Assembly (NCBI GenBank): GCA_014529385.2 | Contig: CM043946.1 | Span: forward strand, 22,832,077-22,896,076 | Origin: Adiantum capillus-veneris | Lineage: Eukaryota; Streptophyta; Polypodiopsida; Polypodiales; Pteridaceae | Direction of reading: 5' to 3' | Length of the DNA stretch: 64,000 nt | Shown here: positions 1 through 11,050 of the stretch, one piece after another | Layout: every line of letters starts with the position of its first letter | Numbering within the stretch: position 1 is the stretch's first letter | Made by a program: the position numbers and the translations under genes | Notes under the pieces: model-generated | Told to the model about the DNA's origin: nothing | The model's database searches: none | Seen by the model: only the letters and a program-made list of their open reading frames with translations

Positions 1-662
1 TTTCTGCAAACGCAGCAAACTGGCAAAATTCAGATGACCAAAACGTGCATGCCAAAGTTTTGCATCTGAAATAGCCCTTGAATCTGCAACAGCATTTGCA
101 AAATTTTGTCCACACTTGTCATACAAAGTGAGCTTATACAGCCCACGGCACAAAAGCCCAGATGCAACAATTTCATCACCAAAACTGAGATCATGAATTG
201 TACATCTGTCATCCACAAATTTGACTACAAGTCCAAGTCTAGCAAGTGCGGATACAGACAAGAGATTCTTCTTGATCCCAGGTACATAAAGTGCATCAAC
301 AAGTGTGAAGGAACTGCCATTAGCAGCAGTGAGCACAATCTTTCCAACTCCCTGAACTGGATAAGAGGCGTTGTTGGCACAAGTGATTGAATTCCCATGA
401 GGGACAGACTCGAGAGAGGTAAACAATTCACGATGTGAGGTAATGTGCTTTGTAGCACCACTGTCGAAATACCACACATGTGAATCTGCAGCAACTGACA
501 AGCATGCATCATGGACAGCAGGATTGTAAGTGCACTCTGCGCTAAAAGCCCATTCTGCATCAACATCAGCATCACAATCTCCTTTCACAGAAGACTCAAC
601 AATGGCTGCATTTGTAGTGGAACCAGCATTTGCAGTGGAACCACCCTCTTTCTTCTTAGCCT
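1..662 (-). pseudogene. copia protease and GAG-pre-integrase region (partial)
   Basis: In the frame one step away from the gag frame, the minus strand reads through a retropepsin active site WYFDSGATKH (codons near 451-477), then a beta-rich stretch with LLSVSALARLG, and near 27-66 the GAG-pre-integrase signature KLWHARFGHLNF. This part of the polyprotein matures the particle and leads into integrase. It is joined to gag out of frame: a one-base deletion near 655-664, just after the zinc knuckle, separates the two. The remainder (integrase, reverse transcriptase) lies outside the window. The break may be real decay or a base-calling error. Confidence 0.85.
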
Positions 663-1571
663 CTTTGCCTTCAACTTAGGACACGACTTGATCAAGTGAT
701 CATTGGCTTTACAATAATGGCAACGCATCTTCTTTTTGCCCTTATCACCAGAATTGCCACACGAAGTGCTGCCACCAGAAGCATTAGGAACAGAATTTTT
801 GCCACTCGTAGAAGAACCATAAGAAGTGGCTGCATTACTGTTACCACCCTTTCTTTGAGAAGCAATAAAAGCCTGTTCAACTGCACGCTGCCTAGTCCTG
901 TTTTTTCTAGAAAGTGACTCTTGCAACAGCAATGTGCATAATGCATCAAACTTGACAACTTCAAGATTTCCTTGGGTCATCAGTCTCCAAGTACTAGCAA
1001 AAGTCTGGTAGGAATCTGGCAAGGCATCAAGAACAGTCTGCACAAGGGAACTGTCCGAAATGACTTCATCTGCAGAAATGAGTTGTTCATTGATATCCTT
1101 GACACTAGCAAGGAAAGTGTCCATATCATCTTCCTCATGCATAATCTTCGACTCCAGCTCTTTACGCAGCAAAGCAATTTTAGCCTCATTGCGGATTGCA
1201 TAAAGACCTGCTAGAATATCCCAAGCCTGTTTTGCAGATTTTGCTGAACGGATGTGAGGAATAATGGTGCGCTTCACAGACAACGCAATCAATGCATGAG
1301 CCTGCGCATCCTTAACATCCCAACGAGCTTGTTCTGCCATAGGCAAAACAACTCTAACAGCTGCAATCCTTGCAGCAAGACCTGCAACATCCTCAACATC
1401 GCCTACATCTTCAGAACCAGGACGTACATCAATGCCCTGCACAATGCTCCAGACACCTTTTGACACAAGAACATGTTGCATCATATAAGCCCACATAGGG
1501 TAGTTGTCCCCATCCAACCTGTCCTTAGCAGCAAACATCTTGAACACATCTGTGTTGTTGTTGTCAGTCAT
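585..1571 (-). CDS. gag: copia Gag (UBN2-type) with CCHC zinc knuckle
   Basis: The 328-codon frame starts at ATG 1571 with a copia Gag N-terminus: residues 15-45 (DRLDGDNYPMWAYMMQHVL) match the DUF4219/UBN2 pattern in which a conserved tryptophan marks the capsid-like domain. The middle is helical and charged, followed by a serine/glycine-rich linker and a C-x2-C-x4-H-x4-C knuckle (CHYCKANDHLIKSC) near residues 281-294 that would bind RNA. The last 30 or so residues, up to the stop at 585, look like out-of-frame reading, because the expected linker to protease is found in another frame. Gag forms the cytoplasmic virus-like particle. It lies about 350 bp downstream of the primer site, as expected. 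Confidence 0.88.
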   Translation of the reverse strand: MTDNNNTDVFKMFAAKDRLDGDNYPMWAYMMQHVLVSKGVWSIVQGIDVRPGSEDVGDVEDVAGLAARIAAVRVVLPMAEQARWDVKDAQAHALIALSVKRTIIPHIRSAKSAKQAWDILAGLYAIRNEAKIALLRKELESKIMHEEDDMDTFLASVKDINEQLISADEVISDSSLVQTVLDALPDSYQTFASTWRLMTQGNLEVVKFDALCTLLLQESLSRKNRTRQRAVEQAFIASQRKGGNSNAATSYGSSTSGKNSVPNASGGSTSCGNSGDKGKKKMRCHYCKANDHLIKSCPKLKAKRLRRKRVVPLQMLVPLQMQPLLSLL

Positions 1572-1919
1572 GGTAAATGCTGCACCTGATGTGAAAACTG
1601 CCCGAAAATAGGAGAAATGGAGCAGGAATAACTTGTGCTATATAGCACAAACCGTAGAAGACTATAAGGCACCTGTTATGCAGAAAACAGCACTAACAAA
1701 AAATCTGCACAAAATGACGAAATAGCCTGTGCAGTACTGCTCGTAGTGGAAACGGAGGCCGAAATGAGCCCAAATCAAAATTCTGAGCAGACCGAGCTCT
1801 TTGAGCATGCCCAAAATATTTGTCGACCTGCGAACGCTCGCCAAAGCTCACTACAATCGGAGAAAGTGAGCAGGCGTGTGCTGGAGCAGCTGGCGACTAA
1901 GCCCGGGAGGACATGACCT

Positions 1920-1931
1920 GCTCTGATACCA
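1920..1931 (-). other. primer-binding site, initiator tRNA-Met
   Basis: On the minus strand the sequence reads TGGTATCAGAGC, the classic plant copia primer site complementary to the 3' end of initiator tRNA-Met. It sits two bases inside the 5' LTR of element A, which fixes both the orientation and the LTR boundary. Confidence 0.95.
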
Positions 1932-1933
1932 AT

Positions 1934-2160
1934 TGTTGGAATTAGGGTTGCAGAGAAACACACACAGCTTGGAGAAGACGAAGGAAGCTCAAGGCACACA
2001 ATAGAGAGTGTGTTACTTAGTGTGCAATGGAAAGATAGATAGCCCTAGAGTGATGGGCGTATATACAATGCACGGGGGAAAAAACCTCCTAAAGAGGGAA
2101 AAAATGCCCCGGCTGTCCTAGTGTGTTCACACACATCACTACCACATGTATATGGTAACA
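1934..2160 (-). repeat. 5' LTR of copia element A (227 bp)
   Basis: The repeat begins TGTTGGAATT and ends GGTAACA on the plus strand, so it has TG...CA ends in either direction. An almost identical 227-bp copy is at 17959-18185. It contains a TATA-like element (plus-strand gtatatac near 2070) and a run of purines and Gs near 2080-2105. Its outer flank at 2161 joins directly to gypsy G1 leader DNA, so A probably inserted into the 5' end of G1. Confidence 0.93.
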
Positions 2161-2242
2161 ATTGGCATCACTCATTTGATTAGTAAATTCCCAAAAAACC
2201 CAAATAAAATTATGAAAAACAACGTCAAACATGTTAGAGGCA

Positions 2243-2895
2243 ATGCCATCAAGTAGTGGTTTTGAAAATGAAATGGTGATACCTATACGAGTTGTCACAA
2301 GAGCGCAAGCTCAAAAGGGCAATGGAAAGACCAATAATTAGGAACCTAAAATAGATGCACCTAGTCTTGAACAAAAAAGTCAACACAACACTTGGAAGGC
2401 TAGGAAAGCATGCATGAAATCTAGGAAGGAACAAGAACAAACTTCCTTAGCAGAAGAGCTGAAACAAACCAAGGAAAAGTGGAGAAAACTAGAAGGAGAA
2501 GCCAACAAGAAAAAAGAGAGCCCTGAGGCAATATCTGAGAAGAATGAGAAACCAAAAAGTGCAAGCTTGGGAGGATCGGTACTAGTTGAAAAAGTGAATG
2601 AACCATCAGATGCACTTCTGGAAGCTTATGAGGCATGGCTTAAGAATAACTAGACTCAAGAACAAAGGTGGATGACATATCCATATGTTGAGTTAGAAAA
2701 GCAAAGGCTGGAGATGTGTCAAACGATGATCCAAACCGCCCAAGCTTTGTTAAATCCACCGGCGAGAAAACCAGAGGGGTTGGATGGAGGTTCCAGCTCC
2801 AACACCAGTGTTCCACTAAGACACAAGCTTGAAAGGCTAGCTGAGATTCCCACAGCTAAATTAGAACCCACGAAGTTAATCAAAAATCAAGAGTA
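2243..2895 (+). pseudogene. G1 first-ORF N-terminal region (gag position)
   Basis: From ATG 2243 the reading contains RVVTRAQAQKGNG, then after an in-frame stop a lysine/glutamate-rich helical stretch (2414-2653) and a third piece (2672-2896). All are low-complexity charged sequence with likely coiled coil; no capsid motif and no zinc knuckle is visible. By position it is where gag should be, but I cannot assign it to a Gag family. The stops show it is not functional. Confidence 0.5.
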
Positions 2896-3499
2896 GTGAT
2901 GAATACCAGAGATGAGGCATTTGATGGTTTCCATCCATCATACCTGAGTTATTGGAGAAGAAGATGGCTCAGATGATATTTGGAAACAAATACGACAAGA
3001 AAACAAAACAAATGAGCTAAGTCAAAGAGTTAACCAGACCAGTAATGGGAGGGATGTGTTTCTTCCTCCTATTGAGGAATTTGAGGTAGGATCTCAAGAA
3101 AATCTAGATATTTTCTCAGATTGGGGGGATAGATGATCTATAAGATCTTTGGATAGCCAACCCTGATCTCTGAGAACCTTACCCTCTTACATGGGAGATT
3201 ATGAAACAAATTCTATTGTGAAGACAATCCCATCACAAAGACTCTCCTCAAAAAAGGTGTTCAACTCTAAGGATTGATAGACATATTGTCTACACCTATA
3301 ACTTGCACCATTATGCTGTTGAGCTTCTCTGAGAACGACCAAACATGTGGGCGACAGTCAAAAAATGATAAGAAAAGTTTGGTGTAAAGGATCCGACTTC
3401 ACAGATACAACAAGGGATCAGAGAGCTAGAAAAGTCTCAACTAAACACGCGACCAGTACCATTAAACAAGGTACGGGAGTATTGAGAAGGCGAGGATGG

Positions 3500-3893
3500 C
3501 AATACTACAATTCCCATTGAGTTTCAAGGTGTTAACCATGACAATGTGTGACAGTGGAACGGGTGTGGCTATTGCAATCAAAGAGATATAGAAGAAATGG
3601 ATAAAGCTTGCCTTGAGAGCCACAAGGATGAAATTTCAATTAGCAGATGCTTATATGAAGAAACCTCTAGGGCTTCTAAAAAAGGTAATTGTCACTTCTT
3701 GTGGCATTGAGTATGAGCATACCTTTTCTATAGTAGATTTTTGAAAGAAGAACAACTATGACACAATACTTGCATGACCATTCATGCGACAATTGAAGAT
3801 GGTCCAGGACTAGGATTATGATCATGTATACCTCAGGCACATGGAAACCACAATGTGCATAAACCTTAAAGACCATAGTTACAAAAATGTGAA
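3500..3893 (+). pseudogene. G1 first retropepsin domain
   Basis: Broken frames spell a retropepsin: a strand IPIEFQGV, an active-site-like MCDSGTGVAIAI, then KFQLADAY, a flap-like VIVTSCGIEYEHTFSIVDF and the late motif ILA-PFMRQLKMVQD. This lines up by eye with the first protease of G3 (28870-29220), where the same region reads ILDGGAGVSIVT and ILGRPFMREEKMVHDW. Stops interrupt it at several points. Retropepsins cut the polyprotein inside the particle. Confidence 0.65.
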
Positions 3894-4127
3894 CTGAATC
3901 CCAGCTGAGGAGATTGATTCAGCTACATTAGAAGTATCGGAGCTTCTAGCTTGGTTAGGTACGCCAAAGGAGCTATGGATGTGTGCAGCATCTCACTGCA
4001 AAAGCTTAAAACAAGAAGAGTGTATTCTGGAAAGGGCAATTGAAGATAAGGAATACATTCCTAAACCCTTCCCTAAAGAAACTCTAGAGCCTTTAGAATG
4101 GACGCATATTCATGAGCAACCCTAGAT

Positions 4128-5052
4128 ATGTGTGCTATTTTGGATGGTCCCCCGACAAAGTTTTGTGACAAATATGGCTATGACGTGGTTCCATACTATA
4201 TGTTTAGTGTGGTAAATGGGGAAGATGACGAACCAATCTCTGAACAACCCAGAAAACACAAACCGGTGGAAGTAGACGAAGAGGAGTTGTTTTATGGCTC
4301 TCCACCAGAGCATCTTGAGCGAGATGAGGATGCTGATAATGAATGTTCTAACAACCCTAGTAAACAAGAGGAAACAATAGAGGATGCCACATTTTATGAA
4401 TTTCCAAATTAAAAACCTAGACGTCAACAACGCTATAAGGAAAAGAGAACTGAGTGCAAGCCTAGAGAGAATTTGATGCCTAGAATAAGAGGCAAAACAC
4501 AAATTTTGATGTTAAAAGCTGAAGATTTCATTGAAGACAAAGTTTCAAGGAAATTCTGTAGAACTCGCAATCCAAAGACACGAGGCAGCATAAGAAACTT
4601 GAGAAAATAAACTCAAAAGTCTGAAATTGACAAAACCTAAGAAAACAAAAGAACCAAGACTAGGCGAGTTCAGAGAAACTAAATGGACAAAAGTTGAGAT
4701 AAAGAAGATATACAAAGATCTCAACAAAACTTTGAGGGAAGTGTGGACAATGGAAATAGAGAGTGGTGAAGAGGGTGAGAAAAATGACGACAAAATTAGC
4801 GTGCATTCCCACTACAAAAAATTCACTATCCAAGACAAAAAGGTAGTGATGACACATTCCATCAAAGAGCCAAAGGAGAAGGAGTCATATGATGGGTCAG
4901 AGGAAGCGAAGAAGATAGACTTGGCAGAACCAAGAGAAGAGCCAAGGTTAGTCTATATAACAACTCATATGAGTACAAAAGAAGAAGAGAAGCTCATAAG
5001 ACTTCTCAAGGAGTACAAGGACTTGTTCAATTCTGGTCATATAAAGACCTAA
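4128..5052 (+). pseudogene. G1 acidic linker before reverse transcriptase
   Basis: Two open pieces (4128-4412 and 4627-5052) encode acidic, lysine-rich sequence with no known domain. The second ends in a segment (LAEPREEPRLVYITTHMS, then LLKEYKDLFN) that matches G3 just upstream of its reverse transcriptase (LAEPGEESKPVFIAQDLT, LLKEYKDIFA). That match establishes kinship with G3 and fixes the frame. It probably holds the end of the first ORF. Confidence 0.6.
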
Positions 5053-5122
5053 AAGAATATATCCGACAATATGCCAGCACACGATTCCATTAAAACACAA
5101 TGCAAAGCCTAGCCAACAGAGA

Positions 5123-6420
5123 TTGTACACATATAATGATATGTTTGCTAAGCGCATCAAGGAAGAGATTGATAAACTGAAGGAAGTTGAGTGCATCTAT
5201 GAGATAGAACACTCCAAGTGGGTATCTCAAGTTGTGGTAGTGCCCAAGAAGAATGGTAAACTCCAAGTGTGTGTCAATTTAAAGAAGGTTAATGCAGCCA
5301 TAATAAGGGATAATTATCCGTTACCTAACTATCACTCGCCATGTACTAGAACAAGTGATAGACAAGCAGGCATATTCCTTCTTAGATGGACTCTCTTGAT
5401 ACAACCAGCTTACAATTGTGCATGAGGATCAATATAAGATGGCATTTTCCACACAATGGGGTATATATGCGTATAGAGTCATGTCGTTTGGATTGACTAA
5501 TGTTTCGACAACATTCCAAAGATTAATAGCACATGCTTTTAAAGAATACTTGAGGATATTCTTGGAAATTTATATGGATGATCTATGTGTACACTCTCTT
5601 TTGAGGGATGAACATACAAAACATCTCAAAAAAGTATTCGATAAGTGCAGGACGTATAGGATCTTCCTTAACCCAGAAAAGTGTGTATTCATGATCAGAC
5701 AAGGTAAAATCTTGGGACATATTGTCTCAAAAAATGTCATATCTACGGATTTGGATAAGATAAAAGTGATTGTAGAGATGCCTAGACCAAACAACACAAA
5801 GCAAGTACAATCCTTTATGGGAAGCTGTGGTTATTATAGGAGGTTTATACACATCTATGCAGTCATTGCTCAACCCATGTATACACTTATAGTAGTCATT
5901 GAATGGACGGAGGAGTGTGAGGAGTCATTTCAAAAGTTAAAGAGAGCACTCATATTTTCTCCAGTATTAAAAGCACCAGATTGGGAAAAGATCTGTTATA
6001 TTCACATTGATGCTTCAACATTTTCTATAGGATGCATCTTGGCTCAACCACCAGGAGAAGGAAACACAGACTTCCCAGTCTGTTATTCTAGTAGATAGCT
6101 TAACATTGCTCAAAAGAACTACACTACCATTGAGAGAGAAGGGTTGGGGATGATGTATGCTGTTAAGTAATTTTGGCATTATCTCCTTGTAAACCAGTTT
6201 GTGTTTTTTTATTGATCATCAAGCCCCCTTATACCTTGTAAACGAACCATGCAAAACCTGATGCATTGTACGATGGTTTATCATATTGTTGGAGTTTGAC
6301 TTTATAGTAGAGGTTAAAAAAGGGAAGACACATATTCGAGAAAATCATCTTTCCAGATTGCTAAATGAAGAAGCTCTAGAAGGCGTAGACGATAACACCC
6401 CTGATGCATATCTTTTCAAT
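5123..6420 (+). pseudogene. G1 reverse transcriptase and RNase H
   Basis: The pieces carry the gypsy reverse-transcriptase order: KWVSQVVVVPKKNGKLQVCV (fingers), SFGLTNVSTTFQRLI, the polymerase box YMDDLCVHS (near 5572-5598), ILGHIVSKN, and the connection SFMGSCGYYRRFI. RNase H follows with HIDASTFSIGCIL, a stop near 6097, and the late helix FIVEVKKGKTHIRENHLSRL. A frame change near 5400 and several stops disable it. There is no archaeal-type second RNase H between this and integrase, unlike G2, G4 and G5. Confidence 0.82.
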
Positions 6421-6779
6421 GTTGAAATGGTACCTAAGTGGTCTCAGAAGATAGTCAGTTTACTGGCCTATGGAGGAGAGTTCGATGGGATTGAGCAAGA
6501 ATTTAAACAAAAAATGGTTTGGCAATCCAAGAATTTTCATTTAACTGGTGAACACTTGTAGCATTTAGGCTCACACAACATTTTACAATTATGCATAAGT
6601 CCAGAAGAATACGATTTCTATCTTCTAGAAGCACATGTTCAGGACTTGGCATTTCATTGCTCCTAAGTTATTAATTGTGCTACATGCAGATCTACACCAC
6701 CAGTAGCACATGCAACGCTATTTCAAGTTACAATTGCACCGGAAGAGAGTCAATATATAATTGACTACCCAACAATGAG

Positions 6780-8065
6780 AATGTTTCCTGAAAATACCTC
6801 TTGAGCACGTCAAAGAGCTATAGAAGTAGAGGCTAGAAACTTCAAACTAATTGAAAATCAATTCTATAAGAGAGGAAAGGATAATCATCTCAGGATATGT
6901 GCTTATACGGAGAGCACGTATTTGCCAATCTAAGAGCAGGAACATGGAGTAATAAGCGAAGGCCATTTCTAAGGGAATAAGGCACCAAAATTTTTCTTAA
7001 CCTTGAGAATATGGTGGTCCACATTACATATGGATGGTGAAGAATATGTTAAAAGATGTGATGCTTGTTGGCGTACCAAAGTGCTAATAAAGAGGAATGA
7101 GATTCCTTTAAGGTCTATGATGGGAGCCAGAGCTTTCTCTAAGTGGGGTATAGACTTTGTAGGACCAATTTCACCTCCCGCGCTTACACGACTCACACCT
7201 ATTATATCAATGTTTCCACAGACTATCTCAGTAAATGGGCTAAAGCAAAAGCCACACAAAAAGCAGATGCAAGAACCACTGCAAAATTATCTATGAACAT
7301 ATCTTTGTTAGATATGGTCTACCAATAGAACTTGTCAGTGATTGTGGCACACATTTCATTAATAAAGTTATTGAAAATATTCTAGATAAATTCATGGTAC
7401 TTCATAAAAAGTCTGCTCCATACCATTTACATGCAAATCGACAGGCTGAAGCTACAAACAAAACCCTTTGCATTGTATTGACTAAAATAATATCTAATTC
7501 TAGGACCTATTGGGATCAAAAATTTCACTCTACATTATGGGCTTATAGGGTATCTTATAAGACATCTATTGGAACAACACCGTATAACATGGTGTTTGGT
7601 CTTAACACTATCTTGCCAATGGAATTTTTAATCCCAACACTAAGGGTAGCTAAGCAACTAGAATGGACAATCCATGAATTGTCTTTGAGAATAGATGACC
7701 TTGATGAGCTCCGCTTGAGAGCCGTAGCTTCCATCTATACTCATAAAAGAAGGCAAAAGTAGTTTTTTGATAAGCATGTACGCTCGAAAGAATTTAAAAC
7801 AAGTGATTATGTCCTGGTTTATACATTAAAACAACCTGCCAAGAAACTCAAAATTCAAAGGATGGGACACTTGGTGATCAAAGATCTATCACCAAGTGGG
7901 GTTGTCAAACTTGCTACATTAGCTGGTGAAGAAATGCTCGATTGGATTAGTGGATGTAGGCTTAAAAAGTATCATTTTCCACTAACCCAAGACATGCTTC
8001 AAAAAAACCATAGGAGAAGAAACAAACTCAAGATAAACAGTGAATCCTTGAATAAGCTCAAGTAG
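6780..8065 (+). pseudogene. G1 integrase
   Basis: Degenerate frames show the zinc-binding region (CDACWRTK near 7060-7085), the first catalytic-aspartate block ([12 protein letters not shown], 7143-7180), the second (ELVSDCGTHF, near 7330-7360), the glutamate block (HLHANRQAEATNKTL) and LWAYRVSYKTSIGTTPYNMVFG. The C-terminal part (7862-8065) resembles the DNA-binding tail of G3 integrase. Frame changes occur near 7260 and 7390. Integrase would join the element's DNA to host chromosomes. Confidence 0.8.
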
Positions 8066-8149
8066 AAGCAAAGGAACAAATGACAAAGAGAAAGCTTCTA
8101 CAACAAAGGCAACAGCAAGGACCACCACTATTGATCAATGCACTCAAAG

Positions 8150-8420
8150 TAATAGAATTGATCCACCATCAATCAAAGTCAAGGTTGGAAGTAATCAAGT
8201 GGAAGAAAATGCGTTTCTAGATTCAAGAGCTCAAGAAAACCTTATTTCCTACAGCTTATACAAGCAGCTTACACTTGGGGAAAAGCTCCAACCCACACAA
8301 CAAAACATTCAAAGCTATTCAAAGCATTGAATCAAGGCAATGGGATGGACAGTCATACTTGTGCAAATTAACCAATGTTTCTATCCGCATAAGTATTATG
8401 TGGTAGAAGATAAGCCAGTG
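8150..8420 (+). pseudogene. G1 second retropepsin-like domain, after integrase
   Basis: Downstream of integrase the plus strand reads IKVKVGSNQVEENAFLDSRA then QENLISYSLYKQLTLG (aspartate codon at 8221). This follows the retropepsin pattern of strand, turn, hydrophobic-D-x-G-A, then helix, and lines up with the intact version in G3 ([21 protein letters not shown], aspartate codon at 33251). Here the glycine of the active-site triad is arginine, so this copy is inactive. The late ILGR-like motif is not recognisable after a frame change near 8330. Confidence 0.6.
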
Positions 8421-8729
8421 TAGTATCCACTATTGTTTAGTCAGCCATGGCAAAGAAAGTACAATGCACGGACTGATTGGAGCTTTGATAAAGTCAACAT
8501 TCAACATGCTAAGGGAAGCAGGGTGGTTCTATTTATTTCACACAAAGTAGACAAACCATCAGGAGTGGAATCAGGACATAAGGGCAATCAACCCTTCCTT
8601 ATCGCAGTTTGGCAGTGGAACTGAAGAGAAATCAAAGGAGATTAGTTATGCATATATCCCACCCAAGGTAATTACGACAGGGAAACCCACAAAGCAAAGG
8701 CAACTGTCACAATCCGCAACAGCACATCA

Positions 8730-9062
8730 GTAGGTCTGGATCAAGAAGGATGAAGTTGCAAAGCTTTGGTATACCATGCTCAAAGCTACCTCTCCACTGA
8801 CATATGATACACCCAGAATATCAAACCCACAGTATGTCACAAAAGTATGGGTGCCAAAGAAGTTGCTTGCAGTCCAAGCCAATCAAGAACAGCTCTGGAT
8901 TCCAAAGAGACAGAGTAGGGAACTCCCTTCAGTACAAACACCTCAAATCCAACCAAAACCAAAGGCCAAACAACCAAAACAAAACGGGAAGAATATTTGG
9001 GTACCCAAGAGCTTATGGAAATCTCAAAAGAGTCAGCCTCAAATTTGGATCCTTAAACAATA
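8730..9062 (+). pseudogene. G1 C-terminal W-x-P-K repeat tail
   Basis: A basic, glutamine-rich stretch carries at least four copies of a short motif: VWVPKKLL (near 8850), LWIPKR (near 8897), IWVPKSL (near 8993) and IWILK (near 9045), spaced 17 to 40 residues apart. G3 carries the same series at 33730-34060. The repeats could be nucleic-acid or protein binding, but I know of no assigned function. Confidence 0.65.
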
Positions 9063-9432
9063 GACCAAGCCTACGTCATATTCGATCTTTGGATTCACAA
9101 AATTGTGCCACCCAACGATGCCAGACGGACCAGCAGTACAAGAGAAATTATTGTTGATTAAACAACGAGCGGCACAATTAGAGTGCTTATTATTTCAACG
9201 CTCTAATACAGGTAATGCCAAACAAGAAAACCTCAACATCGAATGCCAATAAGCATATTGCTTGTACCCTCCTCTCGCACAGCATTAATTTTTTTCCATG
9301 CATTGACCGAGTATGCATATAGGGTTGCACTACATGGCCTGCATTAGCACAATGTTGATACCTATGCATAACACATATCCTAGGGTGATACACCGTTGTC
9401 CAAGAGGACTCCAACTAGGAGGGGGGGAGGCA

Positions 9433-9864
9433 TTGCCAATGCAAACCCACAACAAGCATAAAAGAGTACAAAAAAGGATATTGTTTTCTATGTTTTTGGA
9501 ATTTTGTGTTTGATTGCAGAAAGTTTTGGTGAACCCGAGTACTCATGCCCTTACCTAACTTGATTCTACAGATATATGGGAAAAATGCCAAAAAAAGAGC
9601 CTCTAGGTGTGTGTGTGTGTGTGTCTATATGTAAAAATAGCAATTGTTTAAGCTAAAATATGATATGGAGAAATCCTACCAAAAATACTACAAATAAATG
9701 TATATATAGGCTTGTTATGTTGTTTCTAAATCACTTTGATTTATTGGTATTTTTCAAATTTGATTTGGGTTTTTTTTGCAATTTTTTGAAGAAAAACAAA
9801 GAAAAATAGAAAAAGTAGGTGAGATGGTAGTTAACAACAAAAGAAAAATGTAAGGTTGATCATC
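9433..9864 (+). other. Probable start of the G1 3' LTR, otherwise unexplained
   Basis: A G-rich purine run just before this stretch (near 9418-9432) looks like a polypurine tract. The DNA after it is AT-rich, with a short (TG) run at 9609-9624 and no coding frame. It is interrupted at 9865 by the G4 target-site duplication. No second copy of this sequence was found to prove it is an LTR. Confidence 0.4.
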
Positions 9865-9869
9865 ACGTT
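9865..9869. repeat. Target-site duplication of G4, left copy (ACGTT)
   Basis: The five bases ACGTT directly precede the G4 3' LTR and are repeated at 15967-15971 directly after the outer end of its 5' LTR, as gypsy integration produces. A four-base reading (ACGT) with TG...CA ends is an alternative. Confidence 0.75.
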
Positions 9870-11022
9870 GTGAGCGGGATGAAAATACACACAGCGCCTC
9901 TATAACGACCCGACACACACTCTTGGGAAGATACACACACACACTATGGGGCACCACTCGGCTTAGACAACACACTTGGCCGAGACAGGAAACACACCTA
10001 TGGAGTGAGAGGAGAGAGACTATCCACTTGCCCACTCCACACAGAGACACACACATACACACACACACCCAAAAATTCAGCTCAAAAGAGGAGAATTTTT
10101 TATGTTTATATACAAATGAGCTTGGGCCAACACCAATGGGGCAAATAGCTTACACAATATGGGTAAAATAAGCTAGATACAATCACAAACTAGAGCAGAA
10201 ACTTCGCTCATAGGAGAAACTTACACAGAAAAACAGCAAGAAAAGAGTGAGGAATTTGGCAAAATGGACAGCACCATCGCGTCCGGAACGGCCCAAAACC
10301 CCAGTCTACAATGTCAAAGTGCTCAAATCTGACCTCGGATTGACCTCGGATGAGCAGTTTACGGTCAAACCAAGCTCCAAAATGAGCAAAAACACACCTG
10401 CGGCTGTTCCTCCTCTCTTCTCCACGTTTTTTCTGGTCTTCTCACAATTTTTTCAGTTCCCACACTTAGCTTTATTAGTTGGGCATCCTTGGCCTTTTAG
10501 ATGACCTCAAACGGACCCCGAACAAGCCAAAAACTGACCTCGTAGTGCATAGTTGTCACCTTTTTGCATCATCCGCACACCTGGCACTCATTTCATTTCA
10601 ATAATACATCTCGCAATCACGTTGAGTGGCCCCAAAAAGTGGTCCTAATGATGACTTTTCTGCATAACTCTCACAAGAAAACACCCACGTTGTGTCCGTC
10701 CTCATCCGCGTGCAAATATTGACCCCGTTCGCCCTCCTGACGCCACTAGATGCCATCTGACGCACTTGCTTACCTCATGTTGTCGGCCCGCGGATAGCTT
10801 CCTCGAGAATTTTTACGCGCTATAAACTCCTCATTATTGTAGTAAAAACATACTGGTACTGGTGATAGTGAAAATCGATGCTCTATGTACATGATGTCCT
10901 ACCTGTACACATGTGGGCCCCACATAACCACCTGGCTCTGGAAAATGGGCAATTCTTCATTTGATGCACCATGCATGTGTATGTACATATGCGCAATCCC
11001 TTGCTCCAAAAAACTCCTGACA
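9870..11022 (-). repeat. 3' LTR of G4 (about 1.15 kb)
   Basis: In element orientation it begins TGTCAGGAGTTTTTTGG next to a purine tract and ends GCTCAC. Its outer 155 bp recur at 15811-15966 and the whole matches the G5 LTR at 42216-43418. It holds a CA/TG-rich patch around 9940-10070, which in G5 has expanded to a long (TG)n array. The promoter and poly(A) signal of the element should lie here; I did not identify a clear TATA box. Confidence 0.88.
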
Positions 11023-11050
11023 TAATTTTCCTATCCCCTAGCCTGCTAGA

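Larger units (their letters stand above)
1..2160 (-). mobile_element. Ty1/copia retrotransposon A, 5' part (runs off the window)
   Basis: Read on the minus strand the order is 5' LTR (2160 to 1934), a primer site complementary to initiator-tRNA-Met, a gag frame, a protease with a DSGA active-site motif and the start of the GAG-pre-integrase domain, where the window ends. This is the normal order of a plant copia element. A second copy of the same family (B) lies at 17959-19897 in the same orientation; the two LTRs differ at about six of 227 positions by hand count. The 3' LTR of A is outside the window, so a target-site duplication cannot be checked. Confidence 0.92.
2161..9864 (+). mobile_element. 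Decayed Ty3/gypsy element G1 (same family as G3)
   Basis: The order on the plus strand is a leader/gag-like region, protease, an acidic linker, reverse transcriptase, RNase H, integrase, a second retropepsin-like domain and a tail of tryptophan repeats. Every domain is broken by stops and frame changes. The linker before reverse transcriptase (YDGSEEAKKIDLAEPREEP, near 4891-4947) and the tail match G3 at 30210-30270 and 33730-34060, so both are one family. The 5' end is cut by copia A. A purine run near 9408-9432 may be the polypurine tract. The 3' LTR would lie in 9433-9864 and may continue past the G4 insertion. Confidence 0.85.
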
